From positions 1 to 58,913 of the forward strand of contig JAGUZX010000027.1 in assembly GCA_020060545.1 (NCBI GenBank): a DNA stretch of 58,913 nt, written 5' to 3'. The notes beneath the pieces were generated by a model. It saw only the letters and a program-made list of their open reading frames with translations, was not told the origin of the DNA and ran no database searches. Every line of letters begins with the position of its first letter. Positions within the stretch are counted from its first letter, which is position 1. A program made the position numbers and the translations under genes. Below, piece by piece: positions 51,043-58,899 of this stretch. The DNA comes from Desulfovibrio sp. (GTDB taxonomy: Bacteria > Bacillota > Dethiobacteria > DTU022).

Positions 51043-52128
51043 TCAAGTAATAACATTCCCCAACACTATTTTGGCAACAGTGCTGCTGACACTCCCGGCC
51101 AGGTACTCACGCGGCGGCTCCCAATCGCCGGGCAGGGCCAGGGCTATCTTCACCGCCCGGAGGATGGCCTCCGGCCCACATCCCGCAATGATACTGCCGC
51201 CGGCTTCTACAGTCTCAGGCCGCTCGGTTACATCGCGCAGCGTTAGATTGGGAATTTTAAAAATACAGCATTCCTCCTGGACTGTCCCGCTGTCACTTAA
51301 CACACATAGCGCGTTCTTTTCCAGGTGTACAAAATCAAACAGCCCCAACGGTTCAACGGCCCGGACCCCAGCGCCGTCCAGCGTCATGCCCCGTTTCATC
51401 AGTTGCGCCCGCGTCCGCGGATGAAGGCTGCAAATTACCGGGAGATGATATTCGGCATGCAAAAACCGGAGCGCCAGGACAAACTGCATCAGGCGTTCTT
51501 CCGAATCGATATTCTCCGCCCGGTGCAGCGTCACCAAAAAATAGTTTTTAGTTTCCAACCCAAGTTTTGACCTCACCCGGCTCTCTTCAATTCGGCGGGC
51601 GTAATAAGTCAGCACTTCCAGAATCGGATTGCCGGTCACATAAATCCGCTCGCCGGCAATTCCTTCCCGTAAAAGATTAAACCTGCTCCGCTCGGTATAA
51701 GGCATTAAAATATCGCTGCAGTGATCCACGAGGCGGCGGTTTACTTCTTCCGGAACGCGATCGTCGTAACAGCGGTTTCCGGCCTCCATATGAAAAACCG
51801 GGAGGCCCATTCTTTTGGCGGTGATGGCCGACAGGGCGCTGTTGGTGTCACCCAGGATCAACAGCCGGTCCGGCTGCTCCGTTAAAATAACCTTTTCGCA
51901 GCCCGCGAGGATTGTGCCGATCTGTGCTATGGGACTCTCTGACCGGCAGTCCAAAATATGATCAGCTTGCCTCAGGCCCAACTCGGTAAAAAACATTGCA
52001 TTAAGATTCCGCTCATAATTCTGGCCGGTATTTACCACAACGAGGTCACAAAGGTCATCAAGCAGAGGGATGATCCGGCTCAGGCGGATTATTTCCGGGC
52101 GGGTCCCCAAAACAGTCATCACCTTCAT
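51043..52128 (-). CDS. UDP-N-acetylglucosamine 2-epimerase-like (WecB/CapG/WbjD type)
   Basis: A 361-residue GT-B-fold 2-epimerase: VMTVLGTRPEIIRLSRIIP, VVNTGQNYERNLN, LILGDTNSALSA, VFHMEAGNRCYDDRVPEEVN, YFLVTLHRAENID and LSDSGTVQEECC are all characteristic. Because it is coupled by ATGA to a CapE-like dehydratase, it most likely acts as the final C2 epimerase of an L-sugar pathway (CapG/WbjD/WbvD role) rather than making UDP-ManNAc. That is inference from context. Confidence 0.9.
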   Translation of the reverse strand: MKVMTVLGTRPEIIRLSRIIPLLDDLCDLVVVNTGQNYERNLNAMFFTELGLRQADHILDCRSESPIAQIGTILAGCEKVILTEQPDRLLILGDTNSALSAITAKRMGLPVFHMEAGNRCYDDRVPEEVNRRLVDHCSDILMPYTERSRFNLLREGIAGERIYVTGNPILEVLTYYARRIEESRVRSKLGLETKNYFLVTLHRAENIDSEERLMQFVLALRFLHAEYHLPVICSLHPRTRAQLMKRGMTLDGAGVRAVEPLGLFDFVHLEKNALCVLSDSGTVQEECCIFKIPNLTLRDVTERPETVEAGGSIIAGCGPEAILRAVKIALALPGDWEPPREYLAGSVSSTVAKIVLGNVIT

Positions 52129-53186
52129 GGCAATAGTTCCCTTTCTGCTTGCAGTTTTTGGTTGATCATCAAGCGATGCCTCTTGAGAAGCTGTTTGGTT
52201 TCCTGAAAAGTCATCAACGAATTAGCGGAACTGTATTCTTTGTTTAATGCCTGCCAACCGGATTCTTTTTTAGCCAGCTCCGGCAGCATCGATGTAATAA
52301 TGTAATACTCCCCGCGGTCAAAGGTGCGCCAGGCTTCTTCTTCGGAGACCAGGATTTCATGCACTTTTTCCCCCGGACGGATACCCGTGAAGACGATCTC
52401 TATTTTACGGTTGCCGATGAGCGCTCTCGCCACATCGGCAATTCTGGCCGCAGGGACCTTGGGAATGTAGATCTCACCGGGATTGGCCGTTTTGAGCGCG
52501 GCAAAGATCGTCTCCACGGCGCGTTCCAGCGGCAGCAAAAAACGGGTCATCTCGTTTGTCGTAACGGTAACAGGCCCGCCACGCAATATTTGTTCACGAA
52601 ACAGCGGGATCACGGAGCCGCGGGAAGCGAGGACATTGCCGTAGCGCACGCAAATAAAGCGGGTCGCAGGGACAGTGATGTTTGCCGAGATAAAGATCCG
52701 CTCTTGCAAAGCCTTGCTTAGCCCCATCACATTGACCGGCTTGCAGGCTTTATCGGTAGAAACCCCGACAACGGTTTCGACGTTTGGATTATTTTCCCGG
52801 ATCGCCAATACAATGTTCTCGGCGCCGATAATATTGGTGCGGACGGCTTCATAAGTAAAGTATTCGCAGGAAGGCACCTGTTTGAGGGCGGCGGCATTGA
52901 TCACCATATCCGCCCCTTTCAATACCGAGCAGACAGAGTGGTAATCGCGGATATCACCAATTCTGAATTCGAGTAAGCGCTCAAAGTTACGGTAGATTAT
53001 TTCGTCCGTGGCGTTCCTGAACTTTTCGTATTCAATACGCATGAAATGCTGCTTTGCTTCATCCCTGGAAAAAATAATGATTTTTTTGGGGCAACCAAAT
53101 TCATTTGATAATATCCGGCGGGTTAGCACCTTCCCTAAAGAACCGGTGCCTCCCGTAATGACGATCACCTTATCTTCCAATAACAA
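52125..53186 (-). CDS. UDP-GlcNAc 4,6-dehydratase/5-epimerase (CapE/WbjB type)
   Basis: A 353-residue extended SDR: VIVITGGTGSLGKVLTRRIL (NAD loop), FSRDEAKQHFMR (CapD/CapE/PseB hallmark), AALKQVPSCEYFTYEAVRTN and VGVSTDKACKPVNVMGLSKA, where the usual Tyr of YxxxK is Met (the MGxSK form seen in CapE-like enzymes). It should turn UDP-GlcNAc into a 4-keto-6-deoxy-L-hexose derivative. It overlaps its neighbours on both sides (17 bp and 4 bp), a tight three-gene unit. Confidence 0.9.
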   Translation of the reverse strand: MLLEDKVIVITGGTGSLGKVLTRRILSNEFGCPKKIIIFSRDEAKQHFMRIEYEKFRNATDEIIYRNFERLLEFRIGDIRDYHSVCSVLKGADMVINAAALKQVPSCEYFTYEAVRTNIIGAENIVLAIRENNPNVETVVGVSTDKACKPVNVMGLSKALQERIFISANITVPATRFICVRYGNVLASRGSVIPLFREQILRGGPVTVTTNEMTRFLLPLERAVETIFAALKTANPGEIYIPKVPAARIADVARALIGNRKIEIVFTGIRPGEKVHEILVSEEEAWRTFDRGEYYIITSMLPELAKKESGWQALNKEYSSANSLMTFQETKQLLKRHRLMINQKLQAERELLP

Positions 53187-54102
53187 CTTCTTTGTTCACC
53201 TTGCCTTGACGGGCATTTTGATAGTGGGGCGCTGTCATATAGTCCTGGTACATTTTAGCGACAAGCTCGGGCCATGAAGGGGAAACGTAACCGGTGATGC
53301 GCCGGAACAAGGTCGAATCAAGCGACCGGTCCACATGGTAATCGCCATAAGGTTCAATCTCGATTTTTTTGCCATACCGGGCGGCCACCAATCGCAGCAG
53401 GTCATATTTTGAAATTGGAGCTGAAGAAAGATGATAAAGCCCGGTCAGATTTGGGTCCGGGATCACATATTTACCGATAACCCGCGCCAGTTCAACTGTT
53501 GGGAAACCGGAATAAAGAGCGTTCGTATACCCGCGGACGCCGCTTTCCCGGCCAAGGAACCACTCGATTAATCCATGTTTGCTCCGCAGTTCATGACCGA
53601 TGATCGATGTGCGCAGGGTGAGGCAATGCGCATAATCTAGTTCACCCAACAGCTTCGTTCTTCCATAGAGGTCCGCCGGGTTGGGGCTGTCGCCTTCATG
53701 GTAGGATCCTGCTTTACCGTCAAATACACAATCGGTGCTGATCTGTAACAACCTTGCTCCGGAGATGCCGCAGATCCGGGCGAGCCGGTGCGGTAAAAGC
53801 GCATTCACCGTAATTGACTCAACATAATCCCTAGCCGCGGGTACCTGCTTGACAATACCGATGCAGTTGATGACCCAATCCGGCTTTATTTTGGCGATCG
53901 GATGAACAATCGAATCAAAATCACGGGCATGCACATGGTCCTCTACTTTTGCCATATACTCAGGCCCCAACAGCCTTGAAAGCCCGGCCATATTCCTGGC
54001 TGTTGCATAAACATCCAAATCATCGCGCCTGGAAAGATAGGCAAACAAGGCGTGACCCAACATGCCGGTCACACCGAGAATAAGAATCTTCTTTTGCTTC
54101 AT
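53170..54102 (-). CDS. RmlD-like sugar nucleotide reductase (WbvR/CapF-like)
   Basis: A 310-residue SDR: KKILILGVTGMLGHALFAYL (NADP loop), VINCIGIVKQVPAARDYVES, ISTDCVFDGKAGSYHEGD and YGRTKLLGELDY (Tyr-x-x-x-Lys). The fold is RmlD-like and it lacks the C-terminal cupin domain of CapF, so it is closer to WbvR, which reduces the C4 keto group of the CapE-type product. The start follows TGGAG. First gene of the minus-strand operon running to 51043. The promoter is not clear in the AT-rich gap upstream. Confidence 0.87.
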   Translation of the reverse strand: MKQKKILILGVTGMLGHALFAYLSRRDDLDVYATARNMAGLSRLLGPEYMAKVEDHVHARDFDSIVHPIAKIKPDWVINCIGIVKQVPAARDYVESITVNALLPHRLARICGISGARLLQISTDCVFDGKAGSYHEGDSPNPADLYGRTKLLGELDYAHCLTLRTSIIGHELRSKHGLIEWFLGRESGVRGYTNALYSGFPTVELARVIGKYVIPDPNLTGLYHLSSAPISKYDLLRLVAARYGKKIEIEPYGDYHVDRSLDSTLFRRITGYVSPSWPELVAKMYQDYMTAPHYQNARQGKVNKEVVIGR

Positions 54103-54487
54103 TGTTTTACTCCATTTGAAATTCAGGTGCTGTCCAGGCGCTTAGCGCCGGCAAGTATATCCTGTCGATGCAGCTTCTTATATATCCTATTAAGAATTAA
54201 AGAAAATGTACTAATAAAGTATAGAAAAACACCTTCTCGGGTATTGCCGGCAGGAGTCCCCGGCTTCGCGGTCTAATAACATTATCTTCCATTCCTGCTC
54301 GATCAAGTGCCTCCGGCGATTGGTATCCGGAAGGAATAAACGGTTCCCGATCACTGACTGACTGATCCGGCTTCAGAAATCACTCTCTCGATTGTTTTTG
54401 CTTCATTTTTCGCCGGTATAACCGCAGATAAACACGGTCTGTCTTTTTGATCAAAGGTTGACATGCCGGTTTTTATAGTTTGGCTGA
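54103..54487. other. intergenic region, no gene seen
   Basis: A 385-bp mixed-composition gap upstream of the sugar-nucleotide operon (minus strand) and downstream of the CotSA-like gene. A small hairpin (GGCGC-TTA-GCGCC, about 54138-54150) is present. AT-rich stretches at 54170-54230 could hold the operon promoter but no good consensus is seen. Short open frames here have no recognisable content. Confidence 0.5.
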
Positions 54488-55684
54488 TCATTGAAAATAA
54501 GTTTGATAATCCTGCTTTAATCGCTCGGCCGTGTGTTGCCAGGTGAATTTTTCAAGCACTCTCGCGCGGCCGTTCATGCCGTACAGGCGGGCTTTCTCCG
54601 GATGGTTGATCAGAGCGAGGATCGCTCCGGCCAGCCCCTCCACATGATGCTCAAGCGGGACCAATAAACCGGAATGATTGTGTTCGACCACTTCCGGGAC
54701 CCCGCCTACCCTGGTCGCAATTACCGGAATGCCGCAGGCCATCGCTTCCAGGTTTACCAATCCGAACGCTTCGTCAGCAATCGAAGGGCAAACAAAAATA
54801 TTGCCAAGCTGATACCACTTGACCAGCTCACCGGCGGGCATATGGGGCCTGAAGAGAATGCTTTTCTCCAGACCCAGGGCTAAGGTAAGTGTTTTTAGGC
54901 TGAGCGCGTAAGTCGACTCTTTGTGCGGAGTGTAATCGGAGGAACCGATCACATGGAGCCGGGCGGTTGGGAAAACGGAAACAACGCTGGCAAAAGCCCG
55001 GATTAAATGGGCGACCCCCTTTATTTTCTTTAAACGGCCGACATATAGAATCACCGGCCCGGGCGAAGCTAAAACGGCATGCGTTTCCCGTGGTGGAATA
55101 ATTTTGGGATCATGACGCGGGATATAATGAAGATGGTTTACCCCCGGATAGTTCACCCCTATTTTATGCTGGAATGCGGGGAACCGCCTGGAGAGATGCT
55201 GTTTTAAAAACTCGCTGTTTACGGTGATCCTGTCGGCAACGGAAAGCGCTTTCCTTAAGGCATGGTGATTAATTTTGGGCGGCGCCAAAAAGGTAATTGA
55301 ATGCAGATTCAACCAGATCAATGATAGCGGGTGCCGTTCTTTAATCCGGCTGACATAGGCGGGCCTGTTTTCCACCTGGATAATTGATTTACCACCCGGG
55401 GGAAGATACCGGGCTGCTTTTTCCGGGTAATCCTTAATTGTTGACGGGATCTGGACGAAATTGACTTTGCCGCAGTCCCCATCGAGGTTTCGCGCCAATG
55501 CTACCTGGTCTAAAGAAGGCAAGACGCCCTGCTGCTTTCGCCCGATCACGGTAACCTGATAGAATGGCACCAGGTAAGGAAAGGTCTGCATAACCGACAG
55601 CTCTACGGAGCCGGTCAGGTTGGCCGGGATGGGGTAGGTGCCGGGGGTAACAACATAAACGGATGGCCGGGTTAAACAACGCAT
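54488..55684 (-). CDS. family 4 glycosyltransferase, CotSA-like
   Basis: About 398 residues from ATG 55684 (GGTGAG upstream; TTG 55708 is possible). A GT-B enzyme: SVYVVTPGTYPIPANLTGSV, KIGVNYPGVNHLHYIP, PVILYVGRLKKIKGVAHLIR, FVCPSIADEAFGLVNLEAMA (E-x7-E) and TRVGGVPEVVEHNHSGLLVP. The opening and layout are like CotSA/YtcC-type transferases of Bacillus spore coats. It follows the YheC/YheD-like gene by about 25 bp, so both are probably co-transcribed from the sigma-K-like promoter at 56854. A spore-surface role is inferred. Confidence 0.85.
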   Translation of the reverse strand: MRCLTRPSVYVVTPGTYPIPANLTGSVELSVMQTFPYLVPFYQVTVIGRKQQGVLPSLDQVALARNLDGDCGKVNFVQIPSTIKDYPEKAARYLPPGGKSIIQVENRPAYVSRIKERHPLSLIWLNLHSITFLAPPKINHHALRKALSVADRITVNSEFLKQHLSRRFPAFQHKIGVNYPGVNHLHYIPRHDPKIIPPRETHAVLASPGPVILYVGRLKKIKGVAHLIRAFASVVSVFPTARLHVIGSSDYTPHKESTYALSLKTLTLALGLEKSILFRPHMPAGELVKWYQLGNIFVCPSIADEAFGLVNLEAMACGIPVIATRVGGVPEVVEHNHSGLLVPLEHHVEGLAGAILALINHPEKARLYGMNGRARVLEKFTWQHTAERLKQDYQTYFQ

Positions 55685-55709
55685 TACTTGCTCACCGGTA
55701 TTGCACAAA

Positions 55710-56783
55710 TCAAGAGAGGATCGGCTGTTCTTTTTTCATTTTAGCCAAAATGAAGGAAAGCGGGGTGATCGTCGTCCGGTACCATGCATCGTAGTCGTTC
55801 GCCGCTTTGTAGGCAAGCCTTTGATCTCTCAGGTTCGATTCGATAAACCAGATCTGTTGGTTGTGGTCCAGCATCATATCCAATCCCAAGTCGATAACCG
55901 GGATATACTTCGCCAGCTCACGGGCAATCTCCACGCTGAGGCGGTTGAGTTCCCGGGCGACGGGCATTTCTTCCGTAAATAGCGCCTGAAAAGGCAGCGC
56001 GTCCGCTCCCTGGTGGATGTTGGTGATAAAATCGCCAGGCTGCGCTAGCCGGATCACTTTGCCGGTTACTTTCCATTCCTCTGTTTCAACCTTCTGGACC
56101 GAGATGCGGCAGTCATAGATCCTGTCTTGGAATGTATCGCTCCTCACTCGCTCTTGCACGAGAAAGAGGTGGGGCCGGTGGTACCGCCTTTCAATAAACT
56201 TTACCAGTTCGTCAAAAGAAAAATCCTTGACGCCCATAAGGATTAATTCTTTGCTTTTCACGCGGTAGGATTCACCGTCTTTTTTGATCAGGGTGATCCT
56301 TTTTCCGTTGGTGCCCGCAACCGGTTTAACCACGACTTCGCCATGTTTTTGCAGCATCAGGGACAAGTTCTTCCCGTTTAACAGAACGGTATCAGGCAGA
56401 TGTTTGGCCAGGGCCGGGTTTTGCCGAAGCAAAGTGATATGCTTCCATTTATTGCGCTCTTCTCCGGATTGCAGCTGAAAAAAATGAAGACCGCGCTCGG
56501 CCTTGGTTTTTTCAATAAAGTACCGATTTTGTATGCTCAGAACCGCCCGGCAATAATTGTATTGTGGCCAGAGAATATTCTGCAGAAAGGCGGCATCGGA
56601 AATTGGATCAATGACATAACCCAGTAGATCCGGCTGATTTGGGCGAACACCATACATGCAATAAAAACAAACCGGCACTTGATTCTGATGAGAAAAATGT
56701 TGATAAAATGACAGGTTTTCAAAAGTAGCATCACCATTGATCACTTGTTTGAACAGCCTTGTATTGACAAGAATGCCGATCAT
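55710..56783 (-). CDS. YheC/YheD-family endospore coat-associated ATP-grasp protein
   Basis: About 357 residues from ATG 56783 (AAGGTGAG upstream; ATG 56801 adds six). The N-terminal part (MIGILVNTRLFKQV) leads to an ATP-grasp domain: LQKHGEVVVKPVAGTNGKRI (ATP-binding Lys and glycine loop), PHLFLVQERV, DCRISVQK, VIDLGLDMMLDHNQQIWFIE (metal-binding Asp/Glu) and SNLRDQ. Family members are found with spore coats, and ATP-grasp folds ligate amino acids or modify polymers. A perfect-pattern sigma-K-like promoter lies 70 nt upstream. Confidence 0.85.
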   Translation of the reverse strand: MIGILVNTRLFKQVINGDATFENLSFYQHFSHQNQVPVCFYCMYGVRPNQPDLLGYVIDPISDAAFLQNILWPQYNYCRAVLSIQNRYFIEKTKAERGLHFFQLQSGEERNKWKHITLLRQNPALAKHLPDTVLLNGKNLSLMLQKHGEVVVKPVAGTNGKRITLIKKDGESYRVKSKELILMGVKDFSFDELVKFIERRYHRPHLFLVQERVRSDTFQDRIYDCRISVQKVETEEWKVTGKVIRLAQPGDFITNIHQGADALPFQALFTEEMPVARELNRLSVEIARELAKYIPVIDLGLDMMLDHNQQIWFIESNLRDQRLAYKAANDYDAWYRTTITPLSFILAKMKKEQPILS

Positions 56784-56853
56784 CGTGCTCACCTTTGTCA
56801 TGGAATCAACTGAGAGCAGTATAAGCTTTACATCAAAAGATGTAGCCTGATTT

Positions 56854-56881
56854 TATATTATGTCCAGGAAGAGTAGTTGGT
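56854..56881 (-). promoter_or_regulatory. candidate sigma-K promoter for the YheC/YheD and CotSA-like genes
   Basis: On the minus strand, AC (56881-56880), 17 nt, then CATAATATA (56862-56854), matching AC-N16/17-CATAnnnTA. Start of transcription near 56846, about 63 nt before the gene. This fits mother-cell control of a coat gene. Confidence 0.55.
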
Positions 56882-56931
56882 TCTTTTTTGTCCCCTTGTC
56901 CCTCCATCTTGTAGCAAATTTGTCCGGGGAT

Positions 56932-56940
56932 CATATACTA
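56932..56940 (+). promoter_or_regulatory. candidate -10 element before the first gas-vesicle gene
   Basis: CATATACTA fits the sigma-K/sigma-E-type -10 (CATAnnnTA). At the -35 position the sequence is AGC rather than AC, so the match is partial. TATACT could instead be a sigma-A -10, with TTGTAG 19 bp upstream. Transcription would start near 56948. AGGAGGG serves ATG 56973. Confidence 0.35.
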
Positions 56941-56972
56941 TAGTACCCTGAAAATATATTAGGAGGGTAAAT

Positions 56973-57194
56973 ATGCAAGAGCAACAACTTTATCCAGAAA
57001 AATTGGAACACGGATACGCCGAATTGTCGAGACATCCCCGTAAAGATCATTCGTTTGAGCTGTTGGAGAAAGGTATTGTCACGGTAAACTCTACTGTCAT
57101 AGACCTTTTAGGAATCGACTTACTGGGTATCAGGCAATTCAAGTTAGTGACAACCCTGGATACCTGGCTTAACTGTGCCGGTTTACTATGGTAA
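56973..57194 (+). CDS. divergent GvpA/GvpJ-family gas vesicle protein
   Basis: A 73-residue protein. Residues 29-73 align with the GvpA core: ELLEKGIVTVNSTVIDLLGI against ILDKGIV...VSLVGIELL, then DLLGIRQFKLVTTLDTWLN against the IASVETYL strand-helix, ending AGLLW like AVGL. It has a longer, charged N-terminus (residues 1-27) and lacks most of the invariant GvpA residues, so it is better seen as a minor GvpJ/M/S-type component or nucleation factor than as the main shell protein. A strong terminator follows before gvpN. Confidence 0.7.
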   Translation: MQEQQLYPEKLEHGYAELSRHPRKDHSFELLEKGIVTVNSTVIDLLGIDLLGIRQFKLVTTLDTWLNCAGLLW

Positions 57195-57220
57195 CGCAGA
57201 ACAGTTTCTGAAATAAAGTA

Positions 57221-57250
57221 AACCGCTTTTTTTTCGAAAGCGGTTTTTTT
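57221..57250 (+). terminator. rho-independent terminator inside the gas-vesicle cluster
   Basis: AACCGCTTT (57221-57229) pairs with AAAGCGGTT (57237-57245), followed by TTTTTTT (counting from 57244). It lies between the GvpA/J-like gene and gvpN and would reduce gvpN transcription relative to the first gene. Confidence 0.88.
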
Positions 57251-57272
57251 AGAACGAAGTGGAGGTTTGAAT

Positions 57273-58091
57273 ATGTTAACAGATTATTCCATTCAGGAAA
57301 TGGATTACGTCGAGACCGCTTTTATCAAGTCTATTTTGGATCGATTAATGCTGTATTTGCACGCGGGGATTCCTGTTCACATAAGGGGTCCGGCAGGGAC
57401 AGGGAAAACTACCCTGGCCATGCAGTTGGCGAAGCGGTTGCAGCAGCCGGCGGTGGTAATATATGGGAGCGACCAGGTGGATATGGCAGACTTGGTGGGA
57501 GGAGAGGCCGGCTACCGGAGGTATAAGGTCGTAGACAATTATAACCGTAGAGTGGAAAAGCATGAAGAGCAGTTTCAGAAGCAATGGTTTGACGGCCGGA
57601 TCGCTACTGCGTGTAAAAAAGGCTATACACTGGTATATGATGAATATACCCGTACCAAGCCGGAAGTAAATAATATTTTACTTCCGGTTTTGGAGGAACG
57701 GGTCATTGAGATCCCGGGTGATGAGGTCAGGCAGTTTAAGGTGCACCCCGCTTTTAAGGCGATATTTACCAGCAACCCCACGGAATTTGCGGGGGTGTAT
57801 CAGAGTCAGGATGCTTTGTCGGATAGAATGGTTACCGTAAACCTGGATGCTTTCGACTACGAGACATTAGTACTGATCACCCGGGCACGGACGGGGCTGA
57901 GTTATGAAGATGCCAGGAAGATTGTGGATATCGTCGAAGAGTTCAGAAAAAGTGGTGCCCCTAACATTCGTGGCACCGTCCGTGGAAACATTATCATCGG
58001 GAAGGTAGTCAAAGAAAATAATCTACCCATCGATGCCCATAATAAATTGTTAATCGATATTTGTGCCGATGTTCTTTTTATGAAAGACTAG
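57273..58091 (+). CDS. gvpN: gas vesicle protein GvpN (AAA+ ATPase)
   Basis: A 272-residue MoxR-type AAA+ ATPase from ATG 57273 (GGAGG about 7 nt upstream; TTG 57267 would add two residues). Walker A GPAGTGKTT at 39-47, the GvpN-typical VIYGSDQVDMADLVGGEAGY, a Walker B region LVYDEYTRTKPEVNNILLPV, sensor segment KAIFTSNPTEFAGVY and arginine-containing DRMVTVN. GvpN is needed for vesicles to enlarge to full width. This is the clearest gas-vesicle marker here. Confidence 0.93.
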   Translation: MLTDYSIQEMDYVETAFIKSILDRLMLYLHAGIPVHIRGPAGTGKTTLAMQLAKRLQQPAVVIYGSDQVDMADLVGGEAGYRRYKVVDNYNRRVEKHEEQFQKQWFDGRIATACKKGYTLVYDEYTRTKPEVNNILLPVLEERVIEIPGDEVRQFKVHPAFKAIFTSNPTEFAGVYQSQDALSDRMVTVNLDAFDYETLVLITRARTGLSYEDARKIVDIVEEFRKSGAPNIRGTVRGNIIIGKVVKENNLPIDAHNKLLIDICADVLFMKD

Positions 58092-58184
58092 GGCTGTGTG
58101 GGACTTTGGGTTAGAAATATTTCAAACGACCGCTTTTCGTTGCTTCTAAAGCGTTTGAAAACATGCAGGCGAGGAGGATTTGGT

Positions 58185-58409
58185 GTGAGAGTTGGGAGCA
58201 AGACTTTGCACGGTATTCACAATATTAAACATTCGCGAAGCAAGTTCGGTTCGAAATTCATGACGCTTTGTTATCTTCATTCGCAAAGGAAAAGGTTAAT
58301 CATCGAACTGGCAAGGATCGATACGCGCCAGGAAATTCTGCTCAGACGGTTGGATCGAGTGGAAAGTGAAATGAACGAGAGAGTGCGCGATTTAAAAGAA
58401 GGCTACTAA
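58185..58409 (+). CDS. small basic coiled-coil protein in the gas-vesicle cluster
   Basis: A 74-residue protein from GTG 58185, where GAGGAGG (58171-58177) lies 7 nt upstream. Extending upstream to 58098 passes through this site and is unlikely. A basic, Ser/His-rich start (KTLHGIHNIKHSRSKFGSK) is followed by a heptad-patterned helix (RKRLIIELARIDTRQEILLR, then RLDRVESEMNERV). Small proteins of this sort occur in several gvp clusters (GvpV-like proteins come to mind), but I cannot assign it with certainty. Confidence 0.65.
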   Translation: MRVGSKTLHGIHNIKHSRSKFGSKFMTLCYLHSQRKRLIIELARIDTRQEILLRRLDRVESEMNERVRDLKEGY

Positions 58410-58522
58410 TAAACACGCCACTGGAAGACCGAGGAAGGCGCTGTAACTTAGCCGTACGCTTATGTAGAAAAGAATATAATGCTCACCGCACGGAGACACG
58501 GTGATCTATCGCGAATGGACGC

Positions 58523-58550
58523 ACATTCAGGGGCAGGCGGTCATATTATA
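58523..58550 (+). promoter_or_regulatory. candidate sigma-K promoter for gvpA
   Basis: AC (58523-58524), 17 nt, then CATATTATA (58542-58550), fitting AC-N16/17-CATAnnnTA. Transcription would start near 58557, giving gvpA a leader of about 100 nt. Upstream in the same 247-bp gap (58410-58656) are a TATAAT (58475-58480) without a good -35, and a TCACCG/CGGTGA hairpin (about 58484-58504). Confidence 0.45.
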
Positions 58551-58656
58551 TACAAAGGTGATCGGGCCAAGGGAAGAACCGTAGATGGAAGTACAACCCG
58601 CACTGTCCGGGACGACGCAAGCTTTACCCTACTTTCTTAACAGAGGAGGTAGAAAA

Positions 58657-58899
58657 ATGGGTGTTAAAACTGCGTTGCAATCTTCAAGCCTGGCGGAGGT
58701 ACTGGACCGGATTCTCGACAAAGGTATCGTGATCGACCTGTATGCCATCGTGTCACTGGTCGGGATCGAGCTGTTAGCCGTGGAGGCCCGGGTGGTCATC
58801 GCCAGCGTGGAAACATGGCTTGAATACGCCAGGGCTGTTGGTCTTACCGAAAAGCACCATCATCCGCCTTATCCCCGTACTGCAGAAGCAACTGTATAA
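58657..58899 (+). CDS. gvpA: gas vesicle structural protein GvpA
   Basis: An 80-residue protein with the highly conserved shell-protein core: [55 protein letters not shown] 58657 has GAGGAGGT 7 nt upstream. The in-frame ATG at 58585 is rejected. The stretch normally reading DAWVRVS is DLYAIVS here, so the usual Trp and Arg are absent. A short His/Pro-rich tail follows. It is the main rib-forming protein, or a close GvpB-type copy. The cluster continues past the window edge. Confidence 0.93.
   Translation: MGVKTALQSSSLAEVLDRILDKGIVIDLYAIVSLVGIELLAVEARVVIASVETWLEYARAVGLTEKHHHPPYPRTAEATV

Noticed and set aside
54052-54276. Plus-strand 74-codon frame near 54.1 kb
   Set aside because: Overlaps the start of the RmlD-like gene antisense and an AT-rich gap, with no motif or ribosome site.
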